In this document: positions 31,641 through 43,900 of the stretch, in pieces
Numbering within the stretch: position 1 is the stretch's first letter
Layout of the letters: each line of letters begins with the position of its first letter
Assembly: GCA_015179025.1 (NCBI GenBank)
Contig: WHUX01000011.1
Coordinates: 62,001 to 126,000 of the forward strand
Direction of reading: 5' to 3'
Length of the DNA: 64,000 nt
DNA from: Terfezia claveryi
Taxonomy: Eukaryota > Ascomycota > Pezizomycetes > Pezizales > Pezizaceae
Notes under the pieces: model-generated
Told to the model about the DNA's origin: nothing
Seen by the model: the letters and a program-made list of their open reading frames with translations, nothing else
The model's database searches: none
Translations under genes and position numbers: made by a program

Positions 31641-31868
31641 TCACATTTTTGGATTGACGCTTAAGTAGATGATTATAGCAATGAACCCCAAAATCAGGAG
31701 TGCTATTATAAATGGCAGTATCAGACAAGAGCAAGAAGCTGAAGGAGGCAAAGAAGTTGGAGGGGAAGAAGGAGGAGAAAAAGGTGGTGTGGTATGGGCA
31801 GGGTATGGTAGTGGTGTTGGTAGCTGATTTCCTAATTCAGTATCTTCTCTATAAGAATACTGAGCCAT
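31641..31868 (-). CDS. Small single-pass membrane protein, orphan
   Basis: An ATG-started frame of 75 residues. The first half is polar and Pro-rich (LPTPLPYPAHTTPPFSPPSS); after SASCSC a single very hydrophobic segment follows (LILPFIIALLILGFIAIIIY), ending LSVNPKM. With no signal peptide it reads as a tail-anchored or type III small membrane protein. The last codons overlap a GTGAGT sequence, so a downstream exon is possible: CTCAG near 31397 would give a basic tail, but I could not confirm it. No homologue is recognised. The clean polar-to-hydrophobic layout argues for a real gene; the short length argues for caution. Confidence 0.42.
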   Translation of the reverse strand: MAQYSYREDTELGNQLPTPLPYPAHTTPPFSPPSSPPTSLPPSASCSCLILPFIIALLILGFIAIIIYLSVNPKM

Positions 31869-32427
31869 CTTGAGAGGTATGTTCTTGAAGAAAAGAGAAA
31901 ACTACAGCTGCAAAATACGAGAACAGCTGGCAATTTGTAGTCTCAGCAGAGACCACATCTCTGCAGTGAAGCAATTAATATAAAGAACCTTAATTAAGCT
32001 CTGCCCCAGCAAATTTTTTTATGAGAAAGTAAGAATATGTTGTAATAGGAGACTCGCTGGGACTTGAGGTCAGCCCCCGGTGATTCTTTATTACAGACAC
32101 CTGATATGCCATTCATCCCATAAAGCTTACTTCTGGCGTGCGAGTGAGTGCCACCACAGTCGTCATCATGCTACCACTACCATTCGTTCCACTCTCGTCA
32201 CTCGCTCGTCACTCAACATTACTCTGTGTATATATTCTAATTGTATATACATCATGAAATCTGCGTACATGAAGCATGTTATTTCCTGACATTGATCTTT
32301 TCAACTGGACACTGCCCGACACAGGGTGTGCATGGGGTTGTTGCACCGGAGGTTGGTTCGACCATTGGGTGGGGAGATATTCGAGGGTTTTAGCGGTGCA
32401 TACAATCACTTTCTTTTAAAAAATTTC
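31869..32427. other. Intergenic, no gene seen
   Basis: Non-coding as far as can be read. It holds the putative promoter of the small membrane protein gene and the 3' flank of the next minus-strand ORF. Confidence 0.4.
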
Positions 32428-32940
32428 TTAAATAAAATAAAATTCGAGGTGTCTCAACCAGACAATGTATTCGCTAAGTTTTTTTTTTGTAGTCTCATGC
32501 CGAAGTCCCTCCTTCTCAGGGTAACTCCCCTCCTGAGCATATCGCCGTAAAATCAACATCCAACCTCCAGCAGGACCCATTGGGGTTCCAATAAAGCCAA
32601 GCTCTGCAAGCGAGTGTGGTAACGCCTTTCTAAAACAGCATGTTACTCCAGGGTGCACCCACCTACATCGTAAACCTAGACATCCCCCGTAGTGTACTCG
32701 CCCAATCAGCCGATACTCGTGCCGGTATGTATCACAGCTCCAGGCCAATCCCACAATATCTCCACGCTCACTGTTATGACATACCCACAACAAACCTAGC
32801 CCCTTCTTTTCCTTCGTAGGTTCACCCCCTCCTCCTCCTCCCTGATACCTCCTCAATCTTGTCCCACCGTACATGAAATCCCTCAAGACAATTTGCTTTC
32901 CTGGGAACCAATCATATTCATTGGAATGACACAATGACAT
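32428..32940 (-). CDS. Orphan 170-residue protein
   Basis: An intact ATG-started frame of 170 residues without introns. It begins MSLCHSNEYDWFPGKQIVLR and contains a Gly run (YQGGGGGGEP), several Cys and Trp (LGLLWVCHNSERGDIVGLAW, GGCLGLRCRWVHPGVTCC) and no signal peptide or clear membrane helix. Cys/Trp content is higher than in ordinary housekeeping proteins. No family is recognised. It lies at the edge of the mobile-element island, so it could be a lineage-specific gene, a relic, or a chance frame. Length alone gives modest support. Confidence 0.38.
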   Translation of the reverse strand: MSLCHSNEYDWFPGKQIVLRDFMYGGTRLRRYQGGGGGGEPTKEKKGLGLLWVCHNSERGDIVGLAWSCDTYRHEYRLIGRVHYGGCLGLRCRWVHPGVTCCFRKALPHSLAELGFIGTPMGPAGGWMLILRRYAQEGSYPEKEGLRHETTKKKLSEYIVWLRHLEFYFI

Positions 32941-33949
32941 GGTCGATATATTGGCCTATAAAAATACCGTCCACCAGGTCGGATAGAAGGGAAACGTTAA
33001 AGGAGATCCAGCGCAGGTGCAAAATGAATGTGAAGTCCGAAAGAGGTGACAAGGGGCAAAAAGGGCAAAAGGAGGAAACAAATGGCTCGAGCTGAGCACG
33101 GGGAGGTGGGGCACGTGGAGTGCAGGATGGTCATCACGGTAAGGGTAACACAATTTTATATTCCTAGTCACACTCGGCTTACATCGTTATCTCCATCGCA
33201 CACGGTCAGCCAACGTCAAAACAATTCAGCATTCCGCTTCCGCACCGTCAAATTCAAAAAATCTGCAGTGTAGCGGATATAGCTGCCATAGAACCAATCA
33301 GTAACCTCGTAGAATGTCTAAATCTTGATAGAATGTACACACATAACATACACAATTCACGCTGCGTATGCCCAAAATAACCATCAATTACAAATCCAGA
33401 TAGGAGAGTGAAAATAAAAGAAACTGAAAGAGGATAAGAGAGAGAATAATAAAAAGTATATATGGGCAGTGACGTATATTTACAGTAAATATGAAATGCT
33501 CCATACTTCCCAGTCATAGCCACAATCATACCTTCCCAAAGAGGCCAGTATCCAAGCCGAGAATCAGTAATTGTAAATGACTGTATTAGTGATGGTGATA
33601 AGAAAGAAATGGCGATCGTAAGATAGACTAACAAAGAGAAAAGAAAAAATATTAAAAAAGGTATATTGTCGATAAGAGAAAGAAATAAGAGAATACCTTT
33701 TCCTACCATAAACTAAAAGATATAATTCAAACAAGAACAGCAACCCAGAATTCCAAAATTGTATGTATGCCCCAGTTCGTGACCAAAAACCGTAACCAAC
33801 CAAAGCCCCATGAGTCGTTTCCCTGGCCAATAAAAACATGGTAAAACGGGAAAGGCTAACATTTCGAAAATAAAACTCAAGACTCCACAAATGTAAATGA
33901 CCAACTTTAGAATACAGCTACAGGGAATCAAGATGTCTTTAGTAGGCCT
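32941..33949. other. AT-rich DNA downstream of the transcription factor
   Basis: Probably the 3' untranslated region of the transcription factor gene followed by intergenic DNA. Hydrophobic minus-strand frames (33254-33709 and 33564-33890) overlap each other and reflect AT-rich composition, so they are not called. Confidence 0.4.
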
Positions 33950-36900
33950 CTAGTGGCCTCCCCTTCCACTCATAGATATTGGCGTCATCATAGCGGGAGA
34001 GCTGACATGATCTGGAGCAGTGGTAGCCCAAACGGATCCATCCCCAGCACCGAAATGAAAGGGCGTTCTCGTATCGGCGTAGACTGCGGCTACTGAATCC
34101 TTCCACATCCCTGGGGACACAAATGTGTGTGCGACTGCTTGGATGTTAGCGGGAACGAAAGTATCTAAGGGAGGTCGGATCCTCCTGGGCCGGAGAGCAC
34201 CGGTAGTGACCATGGATGGTTGACTAGGGTAGGATCCAGGAGGGAGGCCTTGGGGGACTGTGGTTACCGTACCATTAATTCCCGACATTGCAGTATTCCA
34301 AGACCTTTAAAAACGTCAATAAATAATCATCCAATATGCAAATCTTATTATGCTACTCACTCAAAAATACGGGAGGGATTCCATCCCAGTGCAGGGGTAT
34401 CAAGCATCGTGTTGGCAGGTGGCGGTTGTGTGACCCTTTGCCCGGAATGAAGCATTACCAGTGATTGAACAGCTGATGGTGAATCCCCTTTGGTGTCGCA
34501 TTCCCCAGTTGAACGTGGTGGTGAAACTGGATGGGATGGGAAAGCTACTACTTGTGCACTTGAGATGAGAGATTCCGAAGGCTCCCCTTGGGAGTATGCA
34601 GAAACCGGAGTACGTGTTATATGAGCATCTGGCGTTCCATGTAATGGCTGATAGAATGGGAAATTAGGATTAAGCTCAAAAGGCCTATTGAGGTCAAGGG
34701 AGAAGGCCTCTCGTAACGCTTGTATCTGCCCTTTCGTCTCTGCCGATGCTGATATATCAATGCAGTTTTCCAAGATTCGCATTGATCTAGTAAAATATTC
34801 CTTCGCATCTGAGTTGAACTCCGGATCTGGACAAGTCGCAGCAATCTACTAAAATTAGTTTGATGGCAGGCCGATAGGATGATCACATTCATACATACCA
34901 AATGTATCATTGTCGCCGTCAGGTTCGCATATATGGTGAAGTTGATACCCCGCATCATACATTGTAGACCTGCCATCCCAAATTGTCCCCACACGACCTC
35001 TGTCAGTCGGCAAATATTCTTCGCAGAAATGGAGCATATGCTCATGTGTTCTTTCCATTGACCTTGTGAGGTGAAAGTCTTAGTGATAGATAGTGGTGGT
35101 CGGTGCACCATAATCCTCGCTAGGTTGTGGTAAATTTGTAAATTTGCAACGTAATGATGTTCAACCGCAGGACAGGCGGTTGACAAATCCGTAGGTACAA
35201 CTACCTGAAGATTAGGCGGCAAGGCCATGGCCCAATTATCCAAAATTGGACCACAATCAGTAAACTGAGGATCATTCCTCCAACTTGGGTTTGCCTTAAG
35301 CTTCTGATGTATATCGTTCATTCGGCGGATATTCTTAATCAAATAAACAAAATAGACGAAGTTGCGAGATATAGTAGTCTCCTGCTCATCCATATCTTGC
35401 GCACGTACTGGTATCTGGAGATCAACACTTTCGGGGTCAACCTGCATAACGTCCCGGCCTGTTCAAAGGTAAGCAAATTGTCACCATATACTGTAAATGG
35501 GGTATCAACCTTGAGGAGCGCTAATCATAAGTTCACAAGAGAAACACGCTTGCCATACTCTCGTTTTCGTTTGGCATTCCAATTGATTCTCACCACAGCT
35601 AATTCCAGATTTGTGAATGTCATGGTGTCGGTCTAAACCTAGATCTTTTGCCATAGCAATAATGCTCACTATGCTCATCCAAGATCGGAAGAAGTAGCCT
35701 CGCTGGGGGGCACTTTCCCTGGCTTTGAGCAAAAGCAGGAGTGCTTGCACTGTACTGAGACGTGGAACATCCATAAAGCAATCCATATGTCCTGCATCCT
35801 ATTAGTACAAATACGAAGATAACCTTGTTTATTACTCACTGGTTGCCATCGATATCCATTTCATCCCTTGGCTAGAATCCTCAGATCTCCGGCCTAGGGT
35901 TGCTCCAATCCGGCTTGCGGTAGCAAACATAGACTCCAGTAATAATGGTGAAATGGATTCTCGCGATGTGTTCCACTGTCTGTAGAATGCAGCCTTATTT
36001 ACTATGGGCAAATATGGGTGTATATCTCGGAAATATATGTCAAAAAGATCCACTGCTTCAACTTCCGAAGGCATGTCCTCGGGGCGAATCTTGACGGCAA
36101 AGTCGTGTGTTCCGGGAACAAATGATGGGTTTGCTTCGAAATCTTCCGCCCATGGCTCGTACGCGGGTGTCTCTGCTAACCTTCGACCTTGTGCAGAAAT
36201 ATAATTCGCTTTCAACGGGATTAGCAATGAAATTACCGGCTTAGGCTTGGAATTTTCAACTCACCCACACCACTATCATCAATTTTCAGCTGTTCCAAAA
36301 CTCCACTAACATTTGCAGCTGCCGTGGAATACCCATCATCAGTAACCCACTGGTCATTTTGGCGCACATTGGAGTGTGGGGAATAGGCAGCCACGCTGTG
36401 AAACTGCTGTAACGATATATTATGCTCAAGGCCTTCTGCAGCTGACGATTGTTGAGGGAGATGGCTGTATTGCATTCCGTTAGTTGGAGATGTATGGTCA
36501 GGTGGAGAGATTTGTCTGTAGTCAGGTCTGTGAACATATGCTGGCCCAGTAGTGATCCGCTTCCGCTGGCCGAGCTGTGAATGTTGTGCATATTCATCGT
36601 CACCACTGCCACTCGAGTCATCACGATACCCCCCACCGTTCACCGACTGTTCTAAGACACCTTGATTGGGAGTAAAGTCGCGATCATATTGCACCATCGG
36701 AGGGACACAGTGAAGTTTCAGACGAACACAAGCAGAACAAGGCCAGGTATTGGTCGTTGCTGCATCACACTTGATTTTGCGCCGCCTACAGCCTTCACAA
36801 GCTCTCATCACTAGGAACTGTCAGAGAATGAAGTAGGCGGCATGGAACTGGATATGCTAACCTTTCAGCCTTTTGTGTCTGTTATGCTCGTCGACGAAGA

Positions 36901-36991
36901 CATAGTCTAACTAGTCTGTTAGCTAATGATTTCAAAGTGCTTTTCTGCGAAACTAATACGAACTTCGATGATTCTCCCTGGGACCAGCCAT
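33950..36991 (-). CDS. Zn(II)2Cys6 fungal transcription factor
   Basis: A nuclear DNA-binding regulator of the Gal4 class. Eight exons fit in phase: 36991-36964, 36906-36862, 36810-36265, 36208-35840, 35791-35510, 35458-34899, 34845-34361 and 34304-33950, giving 889 residues. The zinc cluster has Cys29, Cys32, Cys39, Cys49, Cys52 and Cys59 (C-X2-C-X6-C-X9-C-X2-C-X6-C), preceded by YVFVDEHNRHKRLKVMRACE, which looks strongly conserved. A Ser/Gln-rich linker follows. The fungal_trans middle homology region starts near residue 260 (DLFDIYFRDIHPYLPIVNKA) and contains VPRLSTVQALLLLLKARE and GYFFRSWMSIVSIIAMAKDL. The tail is Pro/Ser-rich and ends in Gly/Arg/His. The zinc-cluster context resembles regulators of plant-polysaccharide use (CLR-1 type), but I recall that only loosely and do not assign it. 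Long flanking non-coding DNA upstream fits a regulated gene. Confidence 0.85.
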
Positions 36992-39185
36992 CTCCTGTGG
37001 AGAAATTGTAATGTTTTGTTGCATTGTTGTACCTTGTGGTAATAACCGTCGCCTTCCTGGATCAAGCTGTTGCTGTTGGGTCAACATGGACTCTTCTGGG
37101 CAATTTCTGGGGCTCGCAGCAGAAGAAGCGGAAGTTTAACAGATCCAAAGGAGAGTTATCTGAGAATTTCTTCTTGCAATGGCGCCCAATAGTATTTGAC
37201 CGACAGATGGATGTGACGTAGATAGGAAATGAGAGAAGGTATCTGCCCGGAGTAGATGATCTACGAAGCGATGGATAGATGTGAGCTGTACGACACTGTC
37301 GTCTCCAAATTCGAGTAAGTGGGCCGACCGAATCTACCAAAATTGGGGTGTCGAGGATGATTGTATTATATGCCAGACGTTCTCCCTATGCAATCCCTAG
37401 AAGTTTGTGACACACACGAAAAGGCACCACAATGCGATTCAATTCCCCAGTTCTGATACTGGAAACGATGCAGTATCCGTCGTATATGTTGCTTGCGCGT
37501 AGATCAAAGCAAACGTGAGGATATACCCAGGTCTAGGGTACGTTTGTAGTACTGGGGTAAGCCGGCTGGATATGGTGGGTATGCAAGACTACGGCGAGAT
37601 TAAGATCGCGGTGGTCGTAAACCGGGTGGGGGAGGGGTGTGATGACCGTTGAAGGTGAGGGGGTTATGAGATGGTTTGTGTGTATAAGGAGACGGAGGAA
37701 ACAGTCGAAAATGGTGTTAGAGGAAGCTCCCGTGAGAGAAAAGGAATAACGCCAGTGTATGAGAAGTAAAAGCCCCGAGGGCACCTTGGGAAGAAAGGAG
37801 ATGGTCGGAAAAACAGCACCCCCAACCTGAGGATCACACCGCTGCCTTTGACCCGTTTCGAACGCTGCTTGTCTCTGGAGATGCAGATACTGGTCGACCC
37901 CCTGTATGTTATGGTCTGCTGCGCTTAAGAGTTCTCCTTAGCCTCTACAGAGCAACCCTTTTTGCCACAGACTTATTATTGTCCACCAAAAAATTGATCT
38001 GGAAGCGATCTTGCAGGGGCGACCAATCTCCCCCCTGTCTCTCCATACAAAATAAGCTGCTACAGTGAGAGACATGGGGGTCTTCATTCCGAGATAATGC
38101 TGTACTGTACTTAAGTAGGTACAGTCTGTAAGGATATAGTGCTGAGGGCACCGACAGCTAAAAGGAGGAGTGCGATGCAGAGCAGCAGCAGTATCTTCCT
38201 TGCTGAAGACAACAGCCTATGACACTCAGAAGCCGTCCAATCTTGATTATTGCAGGATAAGGGACCAGGGTGGTGCTAGTGAATATGTATGTAGGAAGCA
38301 GGTATGAAGGTAAGAATGAGTGTCGGAAGCGGAAGTGAATCAGCACGCATGAGCTCCAAATGATAGGTACCGTACACACCACCACACCACAGCAGTGTTA
38401 CAATATGAGCGAGACCCATGGCACTCACGATTGTCTAATCAGGCTGGCTCTTCCATCGTTACCCATTCCCACGCATAAGCGCAGGGCGAGGTGTCTTGCT
38501 TGAAAACAAGATAGCGAATATTGGTCTTCCGCTACCTGGATATTTCAAACGTCTCGAGACTACTTTTTTTCCCCTTGGTCAGCCCCATTTCCCATCTCAA
38601 TTACATCGGCTGGCCATAATGGAAACTTCGTTGCCGGAAAGAAAACCACCAGGGTGATCATGAAACAGCCACAACGAAGGTGTGCATCGAGATGTGAGAG
38701 GAGAGGCCTTCGTGAGCGCATTATGTAGGGTGTAATGCGAGAACCCACGGTCCAGCCCTTGTGCTATAAAATGGAGAGAGGTCCACTGCTGGGCTTTTCA
38801 GAAACCCTGCCAGTGATCCACAAAGTGCCAAGCACGAGGCTTCCACCCACAGGTTGCTAGTCCAGGGGCAGGAAGGTCCTCTCAATGTAAAAGATCACAC
38901 ACATATTCCTGTACCAGCTTACGTTGTGCACGTTTGACTGGCTCCCGATACAAGCGACATCATAGGTAGTAGAATTGCCACAGGGGTTTTTTCGTTCGTA
39001 GCCCCGGTTTGCGTGGAATTGACTTGCCGAGATTTCGATCAACATGGCAGCGCCTAAGAAAGTGAAGGAGACCACCAGGCAGGTCAAGGGGAAGGGATAT
39101 TCCCTGCACTACTGCAATGTTGAATTCATCTTGCACCACCTGATGTGAACTTTCGTGAGAGCCCATGAGGAATAATAATAGCTAG
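36992..39185. promoter_or_regulatory. Long upstream region of the transcription factor
   Basis: A gap of 2.2 kb without a supported gene lies upstream of the transcription factor start. It contains TACAGTA/TACTGTA words near 38100-38125. Long 5' regulatory regions are common for such regulators; function here is inferred from position. Confidence 0.35.
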
Positions 39186-39629
39186 ATGGAGTCTCATTTC
39201 TATCTCCTGAACCCGCACTATCTTAATGTGCCGAGATGCTTCATTGCCTTTAGCAAGTCCGCTGAAGTAAGCAATTCTGAGACGCCAGAGGAAAACTCTC
39301 AAGATATTATTTTATCTCCAGTAGCGGACCGGAGATCGACTGGAACCAGTCCTAACAATGGGCTAGCAGAGCTACAGACTGGGTATTGGGAACCAGCTGG
39401 CATGATTGTTGGATATATATTGGAAGAGGGAGAAACTGTATTAAAATTCAGCTATCGTGATTCTCGACTTGTGCAATATTGGGAGGTTACAACTCATCTC
39501 CAATTAATCAAGTTAGGCTGGCCAACTGGTAACAAGAGGGAGCAGAGAACCAACGTTGAGGGAGCACCATGGGTTGCTAAAGCAGCCGTCAGCCTGGGGC
39601 CCAAGGGCCTTGGCATGAAACCAAATTGA
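39186..39629 (+). CDS. Orphan 147-residue ORF upstream of CIA2
   Basis: An intact ATG-started frame of 147 residues (begins MESHFYLLNPHYLNVPRCFI). The middle is polar (SNSETPEENSQDIILSPVAD), then a mixed segment follows (GYWEPAGMIVGYILEEGETV, YRDSRLVQYWEVTTHLQLIK). No signal peptide, membrane helix or family is recognised. It ends 173 bases before the CIA2 start on the same strand. It might be a real small gene, or part of an upstream transcribed leader. Evidence is length and mixed composition only. Confidence 0.35.
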   Translation: MESHFYLLNPHYLNVPRCFIAFSKSAEVSNSETPEENSQDIILSPVADRRSTGTSPNNGLAELQTGYWEPAGMIVGYILEEGETVLKFSYRDSRLVQYWEVTTHLQLIKLGWPTGNKREQRTNVEGAPWVAKAAVSLGPKGLGMKPN

Positions 39630-39802
39630 AGTTTATCACTCTACAGCTAAATCTGTCTTCAGCAAAGCATGAAAGCATCGAAATTTCTTTACTCCTACTA
39701 CATCTTGCTTCCTCCACGTCTGTTAGTAGTTACTTAATACAGTGTATATTCAAAATATCCCTCCCGAGCCGCCTTCTTATTTTACCCCGCTCACCTGAAC
39801 CC

Positions 39803-40997
39803 ATGGACAACGAGAATCCCACCATTCTCAATGCTAGTGACCTACCTTCTAGAAAGCGGCAAACAAAACGACTGTTGCCTTCTGGTCTCTCTAATGGGGA
39901 GATGGGGCCTCTATCGAGCATAGGACCTACAGCGCAGCCAAATGATCCATTCTCAACTGGCAATGTCTCTGACCTGCGGAGCAGTGGAGAAGATGAGGAC
40001 AGTGATGGTGATGACTTTGACGTTGAGCAAATTGATGAGCAAGAGATATATGGTAGGTACTCTTTCACTATTATTATCAGATACCTATTATCACAAGCAA
40101 TCAATCTTGTCGCCTTGATTTTACCAAAAGGAGGAAACTTGTTTTTCTTGTCTGCCTCTGTCACCCCACTTCGGTTTACTCCTCTGAAAGCTGCTGTCTG
40201 GTCTTTGATCTGTGTGACTAGTGATTGCAATGGCTGGCTGTAAACCCTGCTAGTGCAGGATGCTTCCTGCACCACCGTTTTCTGTCGCTGATCGAGGAAT
40301 CCCATACCCCTTCGCAGCTAGCCGCCGTTCAAATCGGGGTCATAACCCTGAAGTGGTGTTGCTCGACCTTGTACGTCACAAATGCATCCTTCATATTCCT
40401 CATGTGGCGTTGTATCGAGTCTCCCTTTTCTTATCGTCGTATGTTGGTCGTGTTTTACCTTATAACTCATAATCATTCCTATTATGACTTTTCTTTTTTA
40501 TCTGTAGCCATCTATACCATTTTGTATTATTTACCTACCATGTACTACTACAGGATGCAGAGTGACTATGAAACGGTCGCTTGATCTATTGCATATTTGA
40601 ATCACAAGCGCTAATCACATCAATGACTGCAGATCTTATATCAACCATCTCAGACCCAGAGCATCCCTTGAGCCTAGGAGAATTGGCAGTAGTAAATCTA
40701 CCGCATATAAAGGTCACAGATAACCAAGACCGTTCCGTGATGTCTCACGTGCTGGTCGAAATCACCCCCACAATCACACATTGTAGCCTTGCTACAGTTA
40801 TCGGACTAGGTATCCGAGTTCGTTTAGAGCAGGCGCTCCCGCCTAGGTTTAGGCTCGATGTCCGAATCAGAGAAGGCACACACAGTACCGCTGATCAAGT
40901 GAATAAGCAATTGAACGATAAGGAAAGGGTGGCTGCAGCTTGTGAGAACGAAAGTCTTATGGCAGTTCTGCGGAAGATGTTAGAGACGTGCAAGTGA
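39803..40997 (+). CDS. cia2: CIA2/MIP18 family cytosolic Fe-S assembly protein
   Basis: CIA2 (FAM96/MIP18) joins MMS19 and CIA1 in the targeting complex that delivers Fe-S clusters to cytosolic and nuclear enzymes. Two exons fit: 39803-40052 and 40633-40997 (donor GTAGGT, acceptor ACTGCAG), 204 residues. The N-terminal 75 residues are disordered and acidic (SSGEDEDSDGDDFDVEQIDE). The MIP18/DUF59 domain begins at about residue 80 (EIYDLISTISDPEHPLSLGE) and includes VSHVLVEITPT-like strands and THCSLATVIGLGIRVRLEQA, with the conserved reactive Cys at position 134. The end is NDKERVAAACENESLMAVLR. Length is typical. The 580-nt intron is about ten times the local norm and contains open plus-strand frames (40225-40584), which I treat as intronic. 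Confidence 0.9.
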
Positions 40998-43900
40998 GAA
41001 TTCTGGGGCTACTTGGCCCATGTGGAGATGCATTCCTGTCCTTGTCTTGTGTGGTGATGTACTCTTCATACTCAACCCATATTAGGAGGATTGACCACGA
41101 GTTTCGCACGTGTGTCTGTATGCTTCTTGTAGGGTCGGAAGTTTTCTGGATATGCTCTTTTGTTTTAAGAGGAGTCTAATTCCCTAGTCATGTGTTCCTC
41201 TATTTCACACGTTTTTTTTTTCGTCAATACATATACTGGGGAGATGTGACTGAACCTGCAATGCAGCTGGCCACTAGTCTCGCATGTAGAATTACCGTCT
41301 TGGTAAATCTATTTCCTTCCTTGACACTACCGACATGGCAGTTGATCATATTTCGATCAATATATGGGCAAGAGAATATCTCGTAGGCCCAGTACCTAGC
41401 CACCTATCTTCAACATATAGCCGCCGCACATAGCATTCCCAAAACTGTCTCATTCACAGCGACATATAACATGTATATTTAGTGGCCTAGTCCTAGACTA
41501 TATGACGCTCCCCCCACCAGCGCATGCAACTTCTAGTTATCGATTTGTATCCTGATGGGGTGGGGTATCCTTGGACCCTAGGTTCAATGAAGAGGGGAAA
41601 CTGAGATCTGATCTGGGATGGGTATTGAGGGGTTACCGTATATGATACATGGAATATGTTAGTGGGGTAGGAGTAATGGAGGCTGATTGCAAAAGTTAAC
41701 CACCAACTTAGCTGGTTGTCTGGTTAGCTGGATATATTTCGATAAATAAGCCCCTGGACTAGTTATTTGGTATATATATATATATATATATATATGATCG
41801 ATATAGTTATGGCACAATTAGAAATACCCCCCAAGTTGCTCAATCGCCCTATATATAAAACTCGCGGATAGGTAGATAGATAGAGGTTAAGCAGTGCGAA
41901 ATTATACAGAATAGTTTCAAGTCAAGGTTTATATGACATGGCGAAGAAAAACTAAGGAAACAAAAGAACCAACATACAGATACCCCCGTAGTCTAGTATC
42001 TTGAGGGATTTTGGTGAAGTTTGCTTTGGGGGGTTCGAACAAAAAAAAAAAAATTCTTGTTTTTTCGTACTGTAGTCCACGGCCCAATTTAAAAAAAATA
42101 AAAAATAAAAAATAAAAAATAAAAAAAAACACCTGTAAGCGTTCCTTCCAATCACGAACCCCCCAAAGCCAAGCAACTACCGCAACCAGACTAGTTACTA
42201 CCATAAGTATCGAGAACTGAAATATTCTGAGTGGGGAAAACGACCAGCACCGTCATAATCGGAAATTGATCCGCACACAATGAAAATTGTTAAAACCTAC
42301 CTACCTATGTAGAAGCTGTAGTACCTAGTGTCTTTTGCCAAAAAGTTAGATATAATACATACATACATAATGTGAAGGATAAACCTTCCATTATTGATGA
42401 GATCTAGATTAGGTTCTTATATAACGCGGTCCTGCAGGCAGCCGAAACCGACCATATGTGGACGAAGACCAAAGTCTTTGGTAGAATGAATAAAGAAAGA
42501 AAGAGAAAAAATAAAAATAAAAATAAAAAAAATAAAAATTGAAAATGCAAAGTACTGTATGTAAGTTTATTGACATCTGGAGTTCAATTAAGCTCATGAT
42601 CATCCCCGGTTCACAATGTAGCAATATAGCAAGCAGGAAACCTATGATGGAGCCGAATAACGAAACTATACATAGCCTGAGAGCAAAGTGTATGTATGGG
42701 CCACTAAAAAAACCTTGCTCCGGTAACCCATGGGTGTATGTAAAGTAAGTACAGTATGTACAGTAAGACGGTGACAACCTGAGATTCGGCACGTAAATAC
42801 TACTATATTGGATACGAAAGGCTGTCTTATTGATAGAACTGGGCCTTATCTCCCACATTATGATAGCGCCAGTGACGAGCTGGTATGGATATTACATACC
42901 TTGCATTGTTAGCCCCCCTGGGCCGCCTTTACCTGTGGGGTTTGCAACCCTGGTTCCCTGCGTGCAGCATACATGATACCGAAATTGCAAGAGCAGAGCA
43001 GAGCAGAGCATCATGATGACTTTGATCATACATACCAGTTACAGCTCGCATGTCAGCCGAACGTGCGTAATTGCTGTGCAGCAGCGGCATAGGTGTGGGG
43101 GGGGAGATTGTTGCCGTTAGATACGATTTTGTGGAGTACATGATCGATATATGAGACTATGTAAAGTAAGCTGCATAGCATAAATAAAAACTTGACATGA
43201 AGTGATGGCCATACAACATAGCCTAATCCCTGAGCAAACCAAACATTGTGAAAATGGATGAGATAAATATCAGGGGCTAGAGGAAAAGCCGACAATAATA
43301 ATAGCTTGGGCGATGAGCTGACATGTGTTATAGAATAAGTAAGTTATCATTCCTCTCAGTCATAATCAGACTGTGTGCTGAAGGTCAAATAAAGTGGGGT
43401 CTAAAAATGGCTGCGTAAATTGTGATGGTGCGCTAGCCGTTGCAATCCTAATTAATTGATAATCGATTTATCTTGTAGTGGTGATATTGGGTCACTGGAT
43501 ATTGTACGAGGAAAACCTTACTTTACAATGCTATATTCCCAGACCAATGGAGCGGGACAGAAACCCAGTGCCAGGCTGTGTTGGAGTTGGATGGGATACA
43601 AGATTGCGCCTCTGTCTTCCTCCATAACATCGACAACACCAGATTAGTTTTAGCATGCAGTCAGCAAGCACGGATGGGTCAAAAAGAGCACCTGGAATAA
43701 TATTTGAATATTTCAAGGCAGGTAGGTAGGTATGTATGTATGATATGTTGTATGTACTGCAGGTGTTGAGACATAGGTGTTGAGACATACAACTGTATCT
43801 AAGTTATGGCTAATATATGTGCGCAAAGTGAACTCTTGTTTCTCGGGAACGCAGTGTAAGTAACGTGACCACAAGCCACTGTCAACGGCACGGCAACCTT

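Noticed and set aside
33254..33709. Hydrophobic 151-residue minus-strand frame
   Set aside because: Overlaps another unrelated hydrophobic frame in shifted phase, and composition follows AT richness; no family or splice support.
33713..33931. HELGH metalloprotease-like motif in a minus-strand frame
   Set aside because: It lies in AT-rich DNA just after the transcription factor stop, in a 72-residue frame with no other protease features. Overlapping hydrophobic frames there point to chance.
40225..40584. 119-codon frame in the CIA2 intron as a separate gene
   Set aside because: Poor sequence quality for a protein (AT-driven, many aromatic residues), and the CIA2 splice fits perfectly around it; kept only as an observation on intron size.
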